This document shows, one piece after another, positions 1-7,392 of a DNA stretch of 64,000 bases. This stretch comes from JACVRW01 sp963734025 (GTDB lineage: Bacteria > Actinomycetota > Thermoleophilia > Solirubrobacterales > Thermoleophilaceae): NCBI GenBank assembly GCA_963734025.1, contig CAVTFR010000004.1, positions 1 to 64,000 on the forward strand, written 5' to 3'. The notes beneath the pieces were generated by a model. That model saw only the letters and a list, made by a program, of their open reading frames with translations. It was not told the origin of the DNA and did no database searches. Positions within the stretch are counted from its first letter, which is position 1. Every line of letters begins with the position of its first letter. The translations under genes were made by a program, and so were the position numbers.

Positions 1-90
1 GGTGCCCGCCGCGCGGAAATGTACCCGCGCGATTGGATAATGAGACTGGCCTAAGGAAACGAAAATGTGCGCTTAACGAGCCGCAGCGGA

Positions 91-882
91 TCAGCTCGCT
101 GTGCCCGGGGGCATGCGCAGAAGTTCGTCGCGCATAACCTGCAGAGACTTGCGTATGAGCCGGGACACGTGCATCTGGGAGAGCCCGACCCGCTGCGCGA
201 TCTGAGTCTGCGGCAGTCCCTCCTCGAAGCGCATGCGCAGGATCTCGCGCTCGCGCGGGGGCAGCCGGTCGAGCGCCGGCTCGAGCGCGGCGCGCTGCTC
301 GGAGCGCTCGAAGCCCTCGTCCTCCCCGCCGATCGTCTCGAGCGGATCGAGGTCCTCCTCGCCGCCCGGCCCGGTCGAGAGCGACACGGTCGAGTAGGCG
401 GAGCCGACCTCCATCGCCTCGAGCACCTCTTCGGGCGTCGTCTTCAGCTCCTCGGCGATCTCCGCGATGCTCGGCGAGCGCCCGAGCCGTGCCGTGAGGC
501 GCTCGATCGCCCCCGACATCGAGGCGTTCAGCTCCTGGAGGGCGCGCGGCACCCGGATCGCCCAGCCCTTGTCCCGGAAGTGGCGCTTGATCTCGCCGAC
601 AACGTTCGGCGTCGCATAGGTGGCGAGCGAGACCTCTCGTGACAGCTCGAAGCGGTCGATCGCCTTGATGAGGCCGATCGCCCCGACCTGCTCGATGTCC
701 TCGAGCGCCTCGCCGCGGCCGGCGTAGCGCCGCGCAAGCGAGCGCACCAGCGGCAGGTGTCGCTCGATCAGCTCCTCGCGGGCGCTCATGTCCCCGGCGT
801 CGTGATAGCGGCGCAGCAGCTCGCGATCCTCTTCGCGTGCCCGCTCACCGGACACGTCCTGGCGTCGCTGTGGCACGGTCAT
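91..882 (-). CDS. RNA polymerase sigma factor, SigB/SigF/SigG group
   Basis: Alternative sigma factor of the SigB/SigF/SigG (stress/sporulation) group, 263 aa, which directs RNA polymerase to its own promoter class. Region 2 spans about residues 35-115 and carries the group signature HFRDKGWAIRVPR (101-113). Region 3 follows (about 120-165). Region 4 lies near 200-252, with helix-turn-helix QTQIAQRVGLSQMHVSRL recognising the -35 element. The start overlaps the end of the RsbW-like gene by 4 bases, so sigma factor and presumed regulator are translationally coupled, as in rsbW-sigB operons. The family assignment is firm. The regulon and the inducing signal cannot be read from the sequence. Confidence 0.95.
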   Translation of the reverse strand: MTVPQRRQDVSGERAREEDRELLRRYHDAGDMSAREELIERHLPLVRSLARRYAGRGEALEDIEQVGAIGLIKAIDRFELSREVSLATYATPNVVGEIKRHFRDKGWAIRVPRALQELNASMSGAIERLTARLGRSPSIAEIAEELKTTPEEVLEAMEVGSAYSTVSLSTGPGGEEDLDPLETIGGEDEGFERSEQRAALEPALDRLPPREREILRMRFEEGLPQTQIAQRVGLSQMHVSRLIRKSLQVMRDELLRMPPGTAS

Positions 883-1274
883 GAGACGCCCTTGTGCTTG
901 ACGAGCCGCACGACCGCGCGACCGTCGTCCGCCGTCTCGACGCCGAAGGAGTCGACCACGGTCTGAAGGATGCGCCGCAGCGTGAGCACACCGGGCGGGG
1001 CGACGCCGTCAGCCAGCGCATCGGCGATCGCGTTCGTGTTGAGCGGGCCGACGCGGGCGCGGATCCCTCCCTCGACGATCTCGAAGGTGAGGCTCACGCT
1101 CCCGACCTCGCCCGCCTCGGCGAGCAGGCGCTCGACCGCGAGCTGCAGGTCGTCGATCTCCTCGAAGGCGAAGTCGACCCGCTCGGCGATCCCGCCGATG
1201 ATCAGGCGCACGACCGCCTGGAAATCGCCCGATAGCGGCGCCACGAGCTCGATCCGCTCTGAATGCTGCATCAC
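879..1274 (-). CDS. RsbW-like anti-sigma/ATPase-fold protein, degenerate
   Basis: Small protein (131 aa) directly upstream of, and overlapping by 4 bases, the sigma gene. Its pattern resembles the HATPase_c_2 fold of anti-sigma kinases: a long helix DDLQLAVERLLAEAGE (about 41-56) followed by beta strands. In RsbW/SpoIIAB this helix carries an N-box asparagine that binds Mg-ATP. Here no asparagine is present at the matching place, and no clear DxGxG box follows. It may therefore bind the sigma factor without kinase activity, or be a structural relative. Fold and operon position support an anti-sigma role; the loss of ATP-binding residues is seen directly; the mechanism is inference. Confidence 0.7.
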   Translation of the reverse strand: MMQHSERIELVAPLSGDFQAVVRLIIGGIAERVDFAFEEIDDLQLAVERLLAEAGEVGSVSLTFEIVEGGIRARVGPLNTNAIADALADGVAPPGVLTLRRILQTVVDSFGVETADDGRAVVRLVKHKGVS

Positions 1275-2758
1275 ACCGGCTCCCCGATCGTCCCGTATCC
1301 CACCACTGCATCGTCACTCATGAGGCAGGCGAGCTGACCGGGCGCGATCGCATGGGCAGGCTCGGCGAGCTCGAGCAGCAGCCGTCCGCCCGCCACCTCC
1401 GCGACGGTGCAGGGAAGCTGCTTCGAGTGATAGCGCAGGCGCACCATCTCGACCGCGTCCGCGCCGCGGTGGAGACGGGCGTCGTCCAGGGCGATCCGCA
1501 TGCTCGCGAGCTCGCTCCTCGGCCCGACGACCACGCGGCCCGTCTCCGCGTCGCGCTCGAGCACGTAGAGCGGCTCGGGGCCCGCCACGCCGAGCCCACG
1601 GCGCTGGCCTACGGTGAAGTTGTGCTGGCCGTCGTGGTGGCCGAGCACCGCGCCGCGGCGGTCGACGATCTCGCCGGCCCGGCGCAGGCGCGGGCCGCCG
1701 TGGCGCTGCAGGAAGGCACGCCCGCCGAGCCCCGCGACGAAGCACAGGTCCTGGCTCTCGCGCTTGTCCGCAACGGACAGTCCGGCCTCACGGGCCAGCG
1801 CGCGCACAGCGTCCTTCGTGAGCCCGCCGAGCGGGAACGAGAGGCGGTCGAGATCTGCCGGATCGAGCCGCGCGAGCATGTAGCTCTGGTCCTTGCGCGG
1901 GTCGGCCGCGGCGCGCACGAGCGGGCCCTGGGCATCGCGCGCGATGCGGGCGTAGTGACCGGTCGCGAGCCGGGCGGCGCCGAGCGTGTCCGCGAGCTCG
2001 AGCATCGCGTCGAAGCGCACCTCACCATTGCAGCGAACGCACGGGTTCGGGGTCAGGCCGGCCGCGTAGCCGTCGAGGAACTCGTCGACAACGCTGGCGC
2101 GAAAGCGCTCGCGCAGGTCGAGCGTCAGGTGCGGGAGCCCCATGTCGTGGGCCAGCCGGCGGGCGCCGAGCACGGCCTGCGGCGAGCAGCAGCTCTTGTC
2201 CCCATCCGTGGCGGGGTCGGCCCACAACTCGAGCGTGACGGCGACCACCTCGTCGCCCGCGTCGAGCGCGAGCTGCGCGGCGGCCGCGCTGTCGACCCCG
2301 CCGCTCACCGCGACGAGCGTCCGCCGCGGGCTCGCGCCCAACTGCGGAATGCCGGCCTTGGCGACGGCCCCGAGAGCGCGGTGAAGAGCGTCCGCGGCAA
2401 GCTCCGCGACGTGCCGCTTGGGCCGCACGAGCCCGCCCAGAGCGGCATCGACTTCGTCGGGGCCGATCCGGGCGGCGTCCAGGAAGGAGCCGCCCTCGAC
2501 GAGCTCGACGACGGCGCTGCCGGCGGCGGTGAGCGCACCGCAGCCCTCGGCGTCGAAGCCCGCCTCCGCGATCCGGTCGCCCTCGACGCGCACGCCCACG
2601 CGCACGAGGTCACCGCAGGGGGCACCGCCCGCGAGACCCGCGTTGGGAGCGTCGGCGAGACCGCCCCGGCCGGCTGGGGCGTCGAGATGCTCGGCAAAGG
2701 AGCGCAAGATGAGACCTACGCTATCGCCGACCCGCAGCGAGAGCCCAACTTTGCTCAT
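1271..2758 (-). CDS. mnmA: tRNA-specific 2-thiouridylase MnmA with N-terminal IscU/NifU-like domain
   Basis: MnmA transfers sulfur to U34 of Lys, Glu and Gln tRNAs. From the ATG at 2758 (495 aa), residues about 40-135 resemble IscU/NifU_N: first cysteine in GGAPCGD (48), second in EGCGAL (73), while the place of the third (RHVAELA, 117) is Val. The catalytic part has the PP-loop SGGVDS (152-157) and NPCVRC (Cys 240, 243), and ends with the usual MnmA C-terminal barrel. Ordinary MnmA is about 360-370 aa, so the extra N-terminus is real. The start is uncertain: the ORF opens at 2821, but a TTG at 2707 fits the IscU domain boundary, and the 2758 ATG lies inside an inverted repeat. The stop overlaps the next gene by 4 bases. 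Confidence 0.93.
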   Translation of the reverse strand: MSKVGLSLRVGDSVGLILRSFAEHLDAPAGRGGLADAPNAGLAGGAPCGDLVRVGVRVEGDRIAEAGFDAEGCGALTAAGSAVVELVEGGSFLDAARIGPDEVDAALGGLVRPKRHVAELAADALHRALGAVAKAGIPQLGASPRRTLVAVSGGVDSAAAAQLALDAGDEVVAVTLELWADPATDGDKSCCSPQAVLGARRLAHDMGLPHLTLDLRERFRASVVDEFLDGYAAGLTPNPCVRCNGEVRFDAMLELADTLGAARLATGHYARIARDAQGPLVRAAADPRKDQSYMLARLDPADLDRLSFPLGGLTKDAVRALAREAGLSVADKRESQDLCFVAGLGGRAFLQRHGGPRLRRAGEIVDRRGAVLGHHDGQHNFTVGQRRGLGVAGPEPLYVLERDAETGRVVVGPRSELASMRIALDDARLHRGADAVEMVRLRYHSKQLPCTVAEVAGGRLLLELAEPAHAIAPGQLACLMSDDAVVGYGTIGEPV

Positions 2759-2868
2759 CTGAGCGAAAACCAAGCAGCCCAAGGAAGAGGCGTCGGGATA
2801 GTGCTCCGCACATCCCGACACCGATGACGCCGGGATGCGCCGGTTTGCAGCCAGATGAGCAAAGTTGG
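2745..2868. repeat. 17-bp perfect inverted repeat around the mnmA start
   Basis: The arms are 2745-2761 (CCAACTTTGCTCATCTG) and 2852-2868 (its exact reverse complement), 90 bases apart. Each arm reads ATGAGCAAAGTTGG outward, so it mimics a start codon in both directions. The left arm holds one candidate mnmA start. Identity stops sharply at both arm ends. Nothing recognisable is encoded between the arms. Confidence 0.85.
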
Positions 2869-3064
2869 CCCCAGCCTGCCGCTGCCACGCCGGGAGTTGG
2901 GCCTGCTGTTCGGAGCAAGCTTGGGCGTCCTCCGTGACGGACCACGGCCCTTCACGAGTGGGACTCCCGTCCCGGTGGTGTTCGGCTCAACGTGTACGGC
3001 CGGCTCGCGTACAGGCTCGGGCCGAGGTCGAGGCTACCACCACTCGGGGCCGCTCGCCACCGCC

Positions 3065-3094
3065 TTGACAGCCGGTCGGGGGCATGGCTAGGGT
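3065..3094 (+). promoter_or_regulatory. Promoter of the Gfo/Idh/DUF993/isomerase operon
   Basis: A sigma-70-type promoter: perfect -35 TTGACA (3065-3070), an 18-base spacer, and -10 TAGGGT (3089-3094). The LacI-type operator begins 7 bases after the -10, over the expected transcription start. The promoter before the aldehyde dehydrogenase gene has the same layout. Confidence 0.75.
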
Positions 3095-3101
3095 GCGCTG
3101 C

Positions 3102-3115
3102 GGAAAACGTTTTCC
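3102..3115. promoter_or_regulatory. LacI-family operator, perfect palindrome
   Basis: GGAAAACGTTTTCC is a perfect 14-base palindrome with the central CG typical of LacI/GalR-family operators. It covers the likely transcription start of the operon that follows. Variants of the same site occur at 7303 and 7360 around the linked lacI-type gene, whose product is the obvious candidate repressor. Confidence 0.85.
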
Positions 3116-3168
3116 AGATGGCCTCGAGAACTTCGACAACCGCGGGCGGCCCCGGCGTGGGGGACGAG

Positions 3169-4314
3169 ATGCGGGTGGTGGGGATCGCCATGAACGGCGT
3201 GACCGGGCGCATGGGGACGAACCAGCATCTGGTCCGTTCGATCCTCGCGATCCGCGAGCAGGGCGGTGTCCCTGTCGGGGGCGGCGCGCTGATCTGGCCC
3301 GAGCCCGTGCTGGTCGGCCGCAGCGAGGAGAAGCTGCGCTCGCTCGCCAGGGAGCACGGCCTCGAGCGCTTCACGACGAGCCTCGACGATGCGCTCGCGG
3401 ATCCCGCCTGCGACATCTACTTCGACGCCGCCGCGACGGCCGCCCGCGCGGATGGCATGGAGCGGGCGATCCGGGCGGGCAAGCATGTCTACTGCGAGAA
3501 GCCGTCGGCGCCCACGCTCGACTCGGCGCTGCGGATCGCGCGGCTCGCGCGCGAGGCGGGCGTGAGTCACGGCGTCGTCCAGGACAAGCTGTTCCTCCCC
3601 GGCCTACGCAAGCTGCGCGCCCTGATCGACGACGGCTTCTTCGGGCGCATCCTGTCGGTGCGCGGAGAGTTCGGCTACTGGGTGTTCGAGGGGCCCGAGC
3701 CGCCCGGCCAGCGGCCGTCCTGGAACTACCGCGCCGAGGACGGCGGCGGCATCCTCGCGGACATGCTGCCGCACTGGCGCTACGTGCTCGATGACCTGTT
3801 CGGGCCGGTGCGCGGCGTCTACACGCTCGCCGCGACCCACATCGGCGAGCGCTCCGACGAGCAGGACAATCCCTACCGCGCGACCGCCGAGGACGCCGCC
3901 TACACGACCTTCGAGCTCGAGGGCGGGGTCGTCGCGCAGATCAACTCGTCCTGGTGCGTACGGGTCGACCGCGACGAGCTCTTCGAGCTGCAGGTCGACG
4001 GCACCGAGGGCAGCGCCGTGGCGGGCCTGCGTAAGTGCCGCATCCAGCCGCGCGACGCCACGCCGCGGGCGCTGTGGAACCCGGACGTCCCGAACCCGAT
4101 CGACTTCCGCGACAGCTGGCGTGAGCTGGCCGGCGAGGCGGAGTACGACAACGGCTTCAAGGTGCAGTGGGAGCTCTTCCTGCGCCACGTCGTCAACGGC
4201 GATCCGTTCCCGTGGGACCTCTTCGAGGGCGCGCGCGGCATCCAGCTAGCCGAGCTCGCCGAGCGCTCCTGGCGCGAGCGCCGCATGCTCGCGGTACCGG
4301 AGCTGCCGGCGTGA
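3169..4314 (+). CDS. Gfo/Idh/MocA family NAD(P)-dependent oxidoreductase
   Basis: Cytoplasmic sugar or polyol dehydrogenase-like enzyme, 381 aa. The N-terminal Rossmann fold starts at once (MRVVGIAMNGVTGRMG), and the family motif HVYCEKP sits at residues 106-112. The C-terminal alpha/beta substrate domain follows. The ATG at 3169 is chosen over the longer reading frame (from 2992) because GGGGGAC lies just upstream and the operator at 3102 would otherwise be inside the gene. It is first of three overlapping genes: its TGA overlaps the GTG of the DUF993 gene. Gfo/Idh, DUF993 and a TIM-barrel isomerase together suggest one catabolic route; the substrate is unknown. Confidence 0.9.
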   Translation: MRVVGIAMNGVTGRMGTNQHLVRSILAIREQGGVPVGGGALIWPEPVLVGRSEEKLRSLAREHGLERFTTSLDDALADPACDIYFDAAATAARADGMERAIRAGKHVYCEKPSAPTLDSALRIARLAREAGVSHGVVQDKLFLPGLRKLRALIDDGFFGRILSVRGEFGYWVFEGPEPPGQRPSWNYRAEDGGGILADMLPHWRYVLDDLFGPVRGVYTLAATHIGERSDEQDNPYRATAEDAAYTTFELEGGVVAQINSSWCVRVDRDELFELQVDGTEGSAVAGLRKCRIQPRDATPRALWNPDVPNPIDFRDSWRELAGEAEYDNGFKVQWELFLRHVVNGDPFPWDLFEGARGIQLAELAERSWRERRMLAVPELPA

Positions 4315-5474
4315 GCGTCTCCTCCGCGACCGCGCTGCTCCTCCCCCGCGCCGACAGCTCGCTCGAGCAGTTCGTCCCCGGCGAGCCCGCCGAGTTCGAG
4401 CGCCCGCGCGCCCCGCTTCGCTCGCGCGCGTTCCTGGCCGCAGCGCACGTGGTGGCGGACCCGCTGGCCGGCGGCGACTCGGTGGGCGCCGCGATCGACT
4501 GGGACGAGACGCTCGCCTACCGGCGTCACCTGTGGTCGTGGGGGCTCGGCGTCGCCGAGGCGATGGACACGGCGCAGCGCGGCATGGGCCTCGGCTGGCC
4601 GGAGGGGCGGGAGCTGATCGCCCGCTCCGCTGCGGCCGCGCGCGAGTCGGGAGGGCGCCTCGCGGCCGGCGCCGGGACGGACCAGCTGGCCGCCGGCGAA
4701 CCGGCCTCGCTCGACCGGATTCGCGACGCCTACCTCGAGCAGTGCGCATTCGTCGAGGAACAGGACTGCCAGCCGATCGTGATGGCGAGCCGTGCGCTTG
4801 CGGCGTCCGCCGATGGGCCGGACGACTACCGGCGCGTGTACGGCGCGGTGCTGGAGCGGGCCGGCCGCCCGGTGATCCTGCATTGGCTCGGCGAGATGTT
4901 CGACCCGGCGCTCGCGGGCTACTGGGGCGCGGCCGATGCCCATCAGGCGGTCGAGGTCGTCGCCGCGCTGATCGCCGAGCACGCCGACAGGGTCGACGGC
5001 ATCAAGCTCTCCCTGCTCGACGATGCGCTCGAGCTGCGGCTGCGCGCTGCGCTGCCGGCCGGCGTGCGGCTGTACACGGGCGACGACTTCAACTACGCCG
5101 CGCTGATCGCCGCCGGCAGCGACGCGCTGCTCGGGATCTTCGACGCGATCGCGCCGGCAGCCTCGGCGGCGCTGCAGGCGCTCGACGCGGGCGACGAGGG
5201 CCGCTTCGCGGCCCTGCTCCGGCCCACCGAGCCACTCGCCCGCAAGCTCTTCGCCTCCCCCACCTACCACTACAAGACCGGCCTCGTCTTCCTCGCCTGG
5301 CTGAACGGACACCAGCGCCACTTCCGCATGATCGGCGGCCAGGAGGGGGCGCGCACGCTCGTGCACCTCGCCGAGCTCTTCCGGCTCGCCGACGCCGCCG
5401 GGCTGCTCGCCGATCCGGCGCTCGCGTGCGGGCGGATGCGGCGCCTGCTCGCGGTGGCCGGGGTCGGCCCGTGA
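4311..5474 (+). CDS. DUF993 (dihydrodipicolinate-synthase-like) family protein
   Basis: A 387-aa protein matching DUF993 along its length. Marker stretches are LWSWGLGVAEAMDTAQRGMG (about 72-91) and a TIM-barrel core with GIKLSLLDDALE. The family is distantly related to Schiff-base aldolases of the dihydrodipicolinate synthase type, but no reaction is established. The start is the GTG at 4311, overlapping the stop of the dehydrogenase gene (GTGA); the frame is open further upstream only inside that gene. Its own stop overlaps the next gene the same way. A retro-aldol or lyase step on the product of the upstream dehydrogenase is a reasonable guess, no more. Confidence 0.88.
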   Translation: MSVSSATALLLPRADSSLEQFVPGEPAEFERPRAPLRSRAFLAAAHVVADPLAGGDSVGAAIDWDETLAYRRHLWSWGLGVAEAMDTAQRGMGLGWPEGRELIARSAAAARESGGRLAAGAGTDQLAAGEPASLDRIRDAYLEQCAFVEEQDCQPIVMASRALAASADGPDDYRRVYGAVLERAGRPVILHWLGEMFDPALAGYWGAADAHQAVEVVAALIAEHADRVDGIKLSLLDDALELRLRAALPAGVRLYTGDDFNYAALIAAGSDALLGIFDAIAPAASAALQALDAGDEGRFAALLRPTEPLARKLFASPTYHYKTGLVFLAWLNGHQRHFRMIGGQEGARTLVHLAELFRLADAAGLLADPALACGRMRRLLAVAGVGP

Positions 5475-6274
5475 GCATCGACCCGGCCCGGCTCTCCTTC
5501 AACCAGATCACCGCCGACCATCTCGACCTCGATCAGGTCATCGAGGCGTGCGGGCAGGCCGGGATCGGCTGGCTCGCCCCGTGGCGGCACAAGCTCGTGC
5601 CCGATGCCGGCGAGCGCATCCGGGCGGCCGGCCTGGGTGCGTCGAGCCTCTGCCGCGGCGGCTTCTTCCCCGCTCCGAGCGCGGCCGAGCGGCGCGAGCG
5701 CGACGCCGACAACCGCGCGGCGGTAGACGAGGCCGCCGCGCTCGGCACGGACCTGCTCGTGCTCGTCTGCGGGCCTGCGCCGGACGGGGATCTCCCCACG
5801 GCGCGCGCCCAGGTGCTCGAGGGGGTCGAGACGCTCGCCCCGTACGCCGCGGAGCACGGCGTACGCCTGGGCATCGAGGCGCTCCACCCGATGATGATCG
5901 GCGAGCGCTCGGTCGTGGTGACGCTGGCCCAGGCGCTCGACCTCGCCGAGCGGTTCGACCCGTCCGTCGTGGGCGTGGTCGTCGACGCCTACCACGTGTG
6001 GTGGGACCCCGAGCTCGAGCGCCAGCTCGAGCGGGCTGCCGGACGGATCGTCGCCTACCACGTGTCCGACTGGCTCGTGCCGACCCCCGACCTGTTGGCC
6101 GGCCGCGGCATGATGGGCGACGGCGTGATCGACCTGCCGCGGCTGCGCGGACTCGTCGAGGCGGCCGGCTACGACGGGCCGATCGAGGTCGAGGTGATCA
6201 ACGCCGCGAACGCCGAGCTGCCGGCCGCTGAGCTGATGGCGCGGGTCAGGCGGAGCTTCGTGGAGAGCTCGTAG
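5471..6274 (+). CDS. Sugar phosphate isomerase/epimerase family (TIM barrel)
   Basis: A 267-aa AP-endonuclease-2-type TIM barrel (xylose-isomerase-like fold), related to inosose dehydratase and hydroxypyruvate isomerase. Metal-ligand regions are visible: GIEALHPM (Glu), VVDAYHVWWD (Asp/His), VSDWL and IEVEVI (Glu near the C-terminus). The start is the GTG at 5471, overlapping the stop of the DUF993 gene. It is the last gene of the operon and overlaps the convergent lacI-type gene by 29 bases at their 3' ends. It probably isomerises or dehydrates a keto-sugar intermediate of the same pathway. Confidence 0.9.
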   Translation: MSIDPARLSFNQITADHLDLDQVIEACGQAGIGWLAPWRHKLVPDAGERIRAAGLGASSLCRGGFFPAPSAAERRERDADNRAAVDEAAALGTDLLVLVCGPAPDGDLPTARAQVLEGVETLAPYAAEHGVRLGIEALHPMMIGERSVVVTLAQALDLAERFDPSVVGVVVDAYHVWWDPELERQLERAAGRIVAYHVSDWLVPTPDLLAGRGMMGDGVIDLPRLRGLVEAAGYDGPIEVEVINAANAELPAAELMARVRRSFVESS

Positions 6275-7286
6275 CGCGGCGCCGCGCGGTCGTCGAGCGC
6301 GGCACCACCCGGTGCGGCAGCACGGTCTCGACCTCCGCATCCTCCGCGACTACGATGCGCCGCGCCGCGGCGGCGCCGAACTGGTACATCGGGACGCTGA
6401 CCGTCGTCATGTCGCTGAAGCGGGCGAGCCGCGTGTCGGTCATGCCGGCGACGGAGATGCGCCCCGGCACCTCGACGCGGGCCTGGCGCAACGCGGCCAG
6501 CGCGCCGAGGGCGGTCTCGTCGTTCGCGCCGACGATGGCCTCGGGCGGGTCCGCCGCAGCGATCATCTGGAGCGTCGCCGAGTAGCCGCGCTCGTAGGTG
6601 AAGTCGCCGTCGACGACGAGCGGCTCGGCGTCCGCATCCGCCATCGCCTCGCGGTAGCCATCGAGGCGGTCGCGGCTCGCGTACAGACCGAGCGGCCCGG
6701 CGATGAACGCGATCCGCCGGTGCCCGAGCGACAGCACGTAGTCCGTGATGTCGAAGGCGGCGGCGCGGTTGTCCGCCACGATGCGCGGGCAGTCGAAGTC
6801 GCGCTTCGCGAGCGCGAGCACGCGGATGCCGCGCTCGCGGGCGCGCTCGATGGCCCTGCCGAGCTCGCCGCCGCGCGGATCGTCGATGTGCCCGCTTCCC
6901 GCGAACACGATGCCCTCGGCCTGGTAGTCGCAGAGCACGGCGACCTGCGCGAGCTCGACCTCGGTGCGGCGGTCGGCGTTGCAGACGATGGTCATGTAGC
7001 CGGCGCGCGCCGCGACGTCCTCCACCCCGCGCGTGATCTCGGCGAAGTAGGCGTCCTGGATGTCCCCCACCATCACGCCGATGATGCGGCTGCGCTGGGT
7101 CACGAGGGCGCGGGCGAGCGCGCTGGGCGAGTAGCCGAGCTCAGCCGCCGCCTCGGCGACGCGGGCACGCGTGGCCTCGGATACCGGGTGTGCAGAGCCG
7201 TTCAGCACGCGCGACGCGGTGGCGATCGACACGCCGGCGGCCTCGGCCACGTGAGCAAGGGAGCCCGGCGAGCGCGGCCGGCTCAC
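6246..7286 (-). CDS. LacI-family transcriptional regulator
   Basis: A 346-aa repressor. The N-terminal helix-turn-helix reads LAHVAEAAGVSIATASRVLN, with the hinge region and GYSPSALARAL following. A periplasmic-binding-protein-like effector domain fills the rest (about 60-335), including GVMVGDIQDAYF and GANDETALGALAAL. The GTG at 7286 is preferred over the longer TTG frame (7307) because AGGGA lies 6 bases upstream and the TTG falls within the operator. An operator at 7303-7316 sits in its own leader, so autoregulation is likely. By position it controls both the Gfo/Idh operon and the aldehyde dehydrogenase operon. Confidence 0.94.
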   Translation of the reverse strand: MSRPRSPGSLAHVAEAAGVSIATASRVLNGSAHPVSEATRARVAEAAAELGYSPSALARALVTQRSRIIGVMVGDIQDAYFAEITRGVEDVAARAGYMTIVCNADRRTEVELAQVAVLCDYQAEGIVFAGSGHIDDPRGGELGRAIERARERGIRVLALAKRDFDCPRIVADNRAAAFDITDYVLSLGHRRIAFIAGPLGLYASRDRLDGYREAMADADAEPLVVDGDFTYERGYSATLQMIAAADPPEAIVGANDETALGALAALRQARVEVPGRISVAGMTDTRLARFSDMTTVSVPMYQFGAAAARRIVVAEDAEVETVLPHRVVPRSTTARRRATSSPRSSA

Positions 7287-7302
7287 GGTGATTCCCTGTT
7301 TC

Positions 7303-7316
7303 GGCAAACGTTTTCA
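7303..7316. promoter_or_regulatory. LacI-family operator in the lacI leader
   Basis: GGCAAACGTTTTCA matches 12 of 14 bases of the perfect site at 3102. It lies 17 bases upstream of the proposed regulator start and 11 bases before the -35 of the divergent aldehyde dehydrogenase promoter, so bound repressor could act on both directions. Confidence 0.75.
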
Positions 7317-7326
7317 GCGGCTCTGC

Positions 7327-7356
7327 TTGACATCGCGCAACCCCCGGCAATAGCGT
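7327..7356 (+). promoter_or_regulatory. Promoter of the aldehyde dehydrogenase operon
   Basis: A perfect -35 TTGACA (7327-7332), an 18-base spacer and -10 TAGCGT (7351-7356), almost identical in build to the promoter at 3065. An operator-like site begins 4 bases after the -10. Confidence 0.75.
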
Positions 7357-7359
7357 CAT

Positions 7360-7373
7360 GGAAAACGATAACC
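7360..7373. promoter_or_regulatory. LacI-family operator, imperfect
   Basis: GGAAAACGATAACC keeps the left half of the perfect site at 3102 and 11 of its 14 bases. It covers the likely transcription start of the aldehyde dehydrogenase operon. With the 7303 site, the centre-to-centre distance is 57 bases, which would allow looping or cooperative binding. Confidence 0.7.
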
Positions 7374-7392
7374 GGGGGAGGAGGTGTCGGCT

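Noticed and set aside
10..31. A 7-bp GC hairpin near the left edge as terminator of the sigma gene
   Set aside because: It lies 60 bases beyond the gene end, has no T-run and may belong to a gene outside the window.
1352..2827. A 491-codon plus-strand frame opposite mnmA
   Set aside because: Shadow of the mnmA codon pattern, with no recognisable domain.
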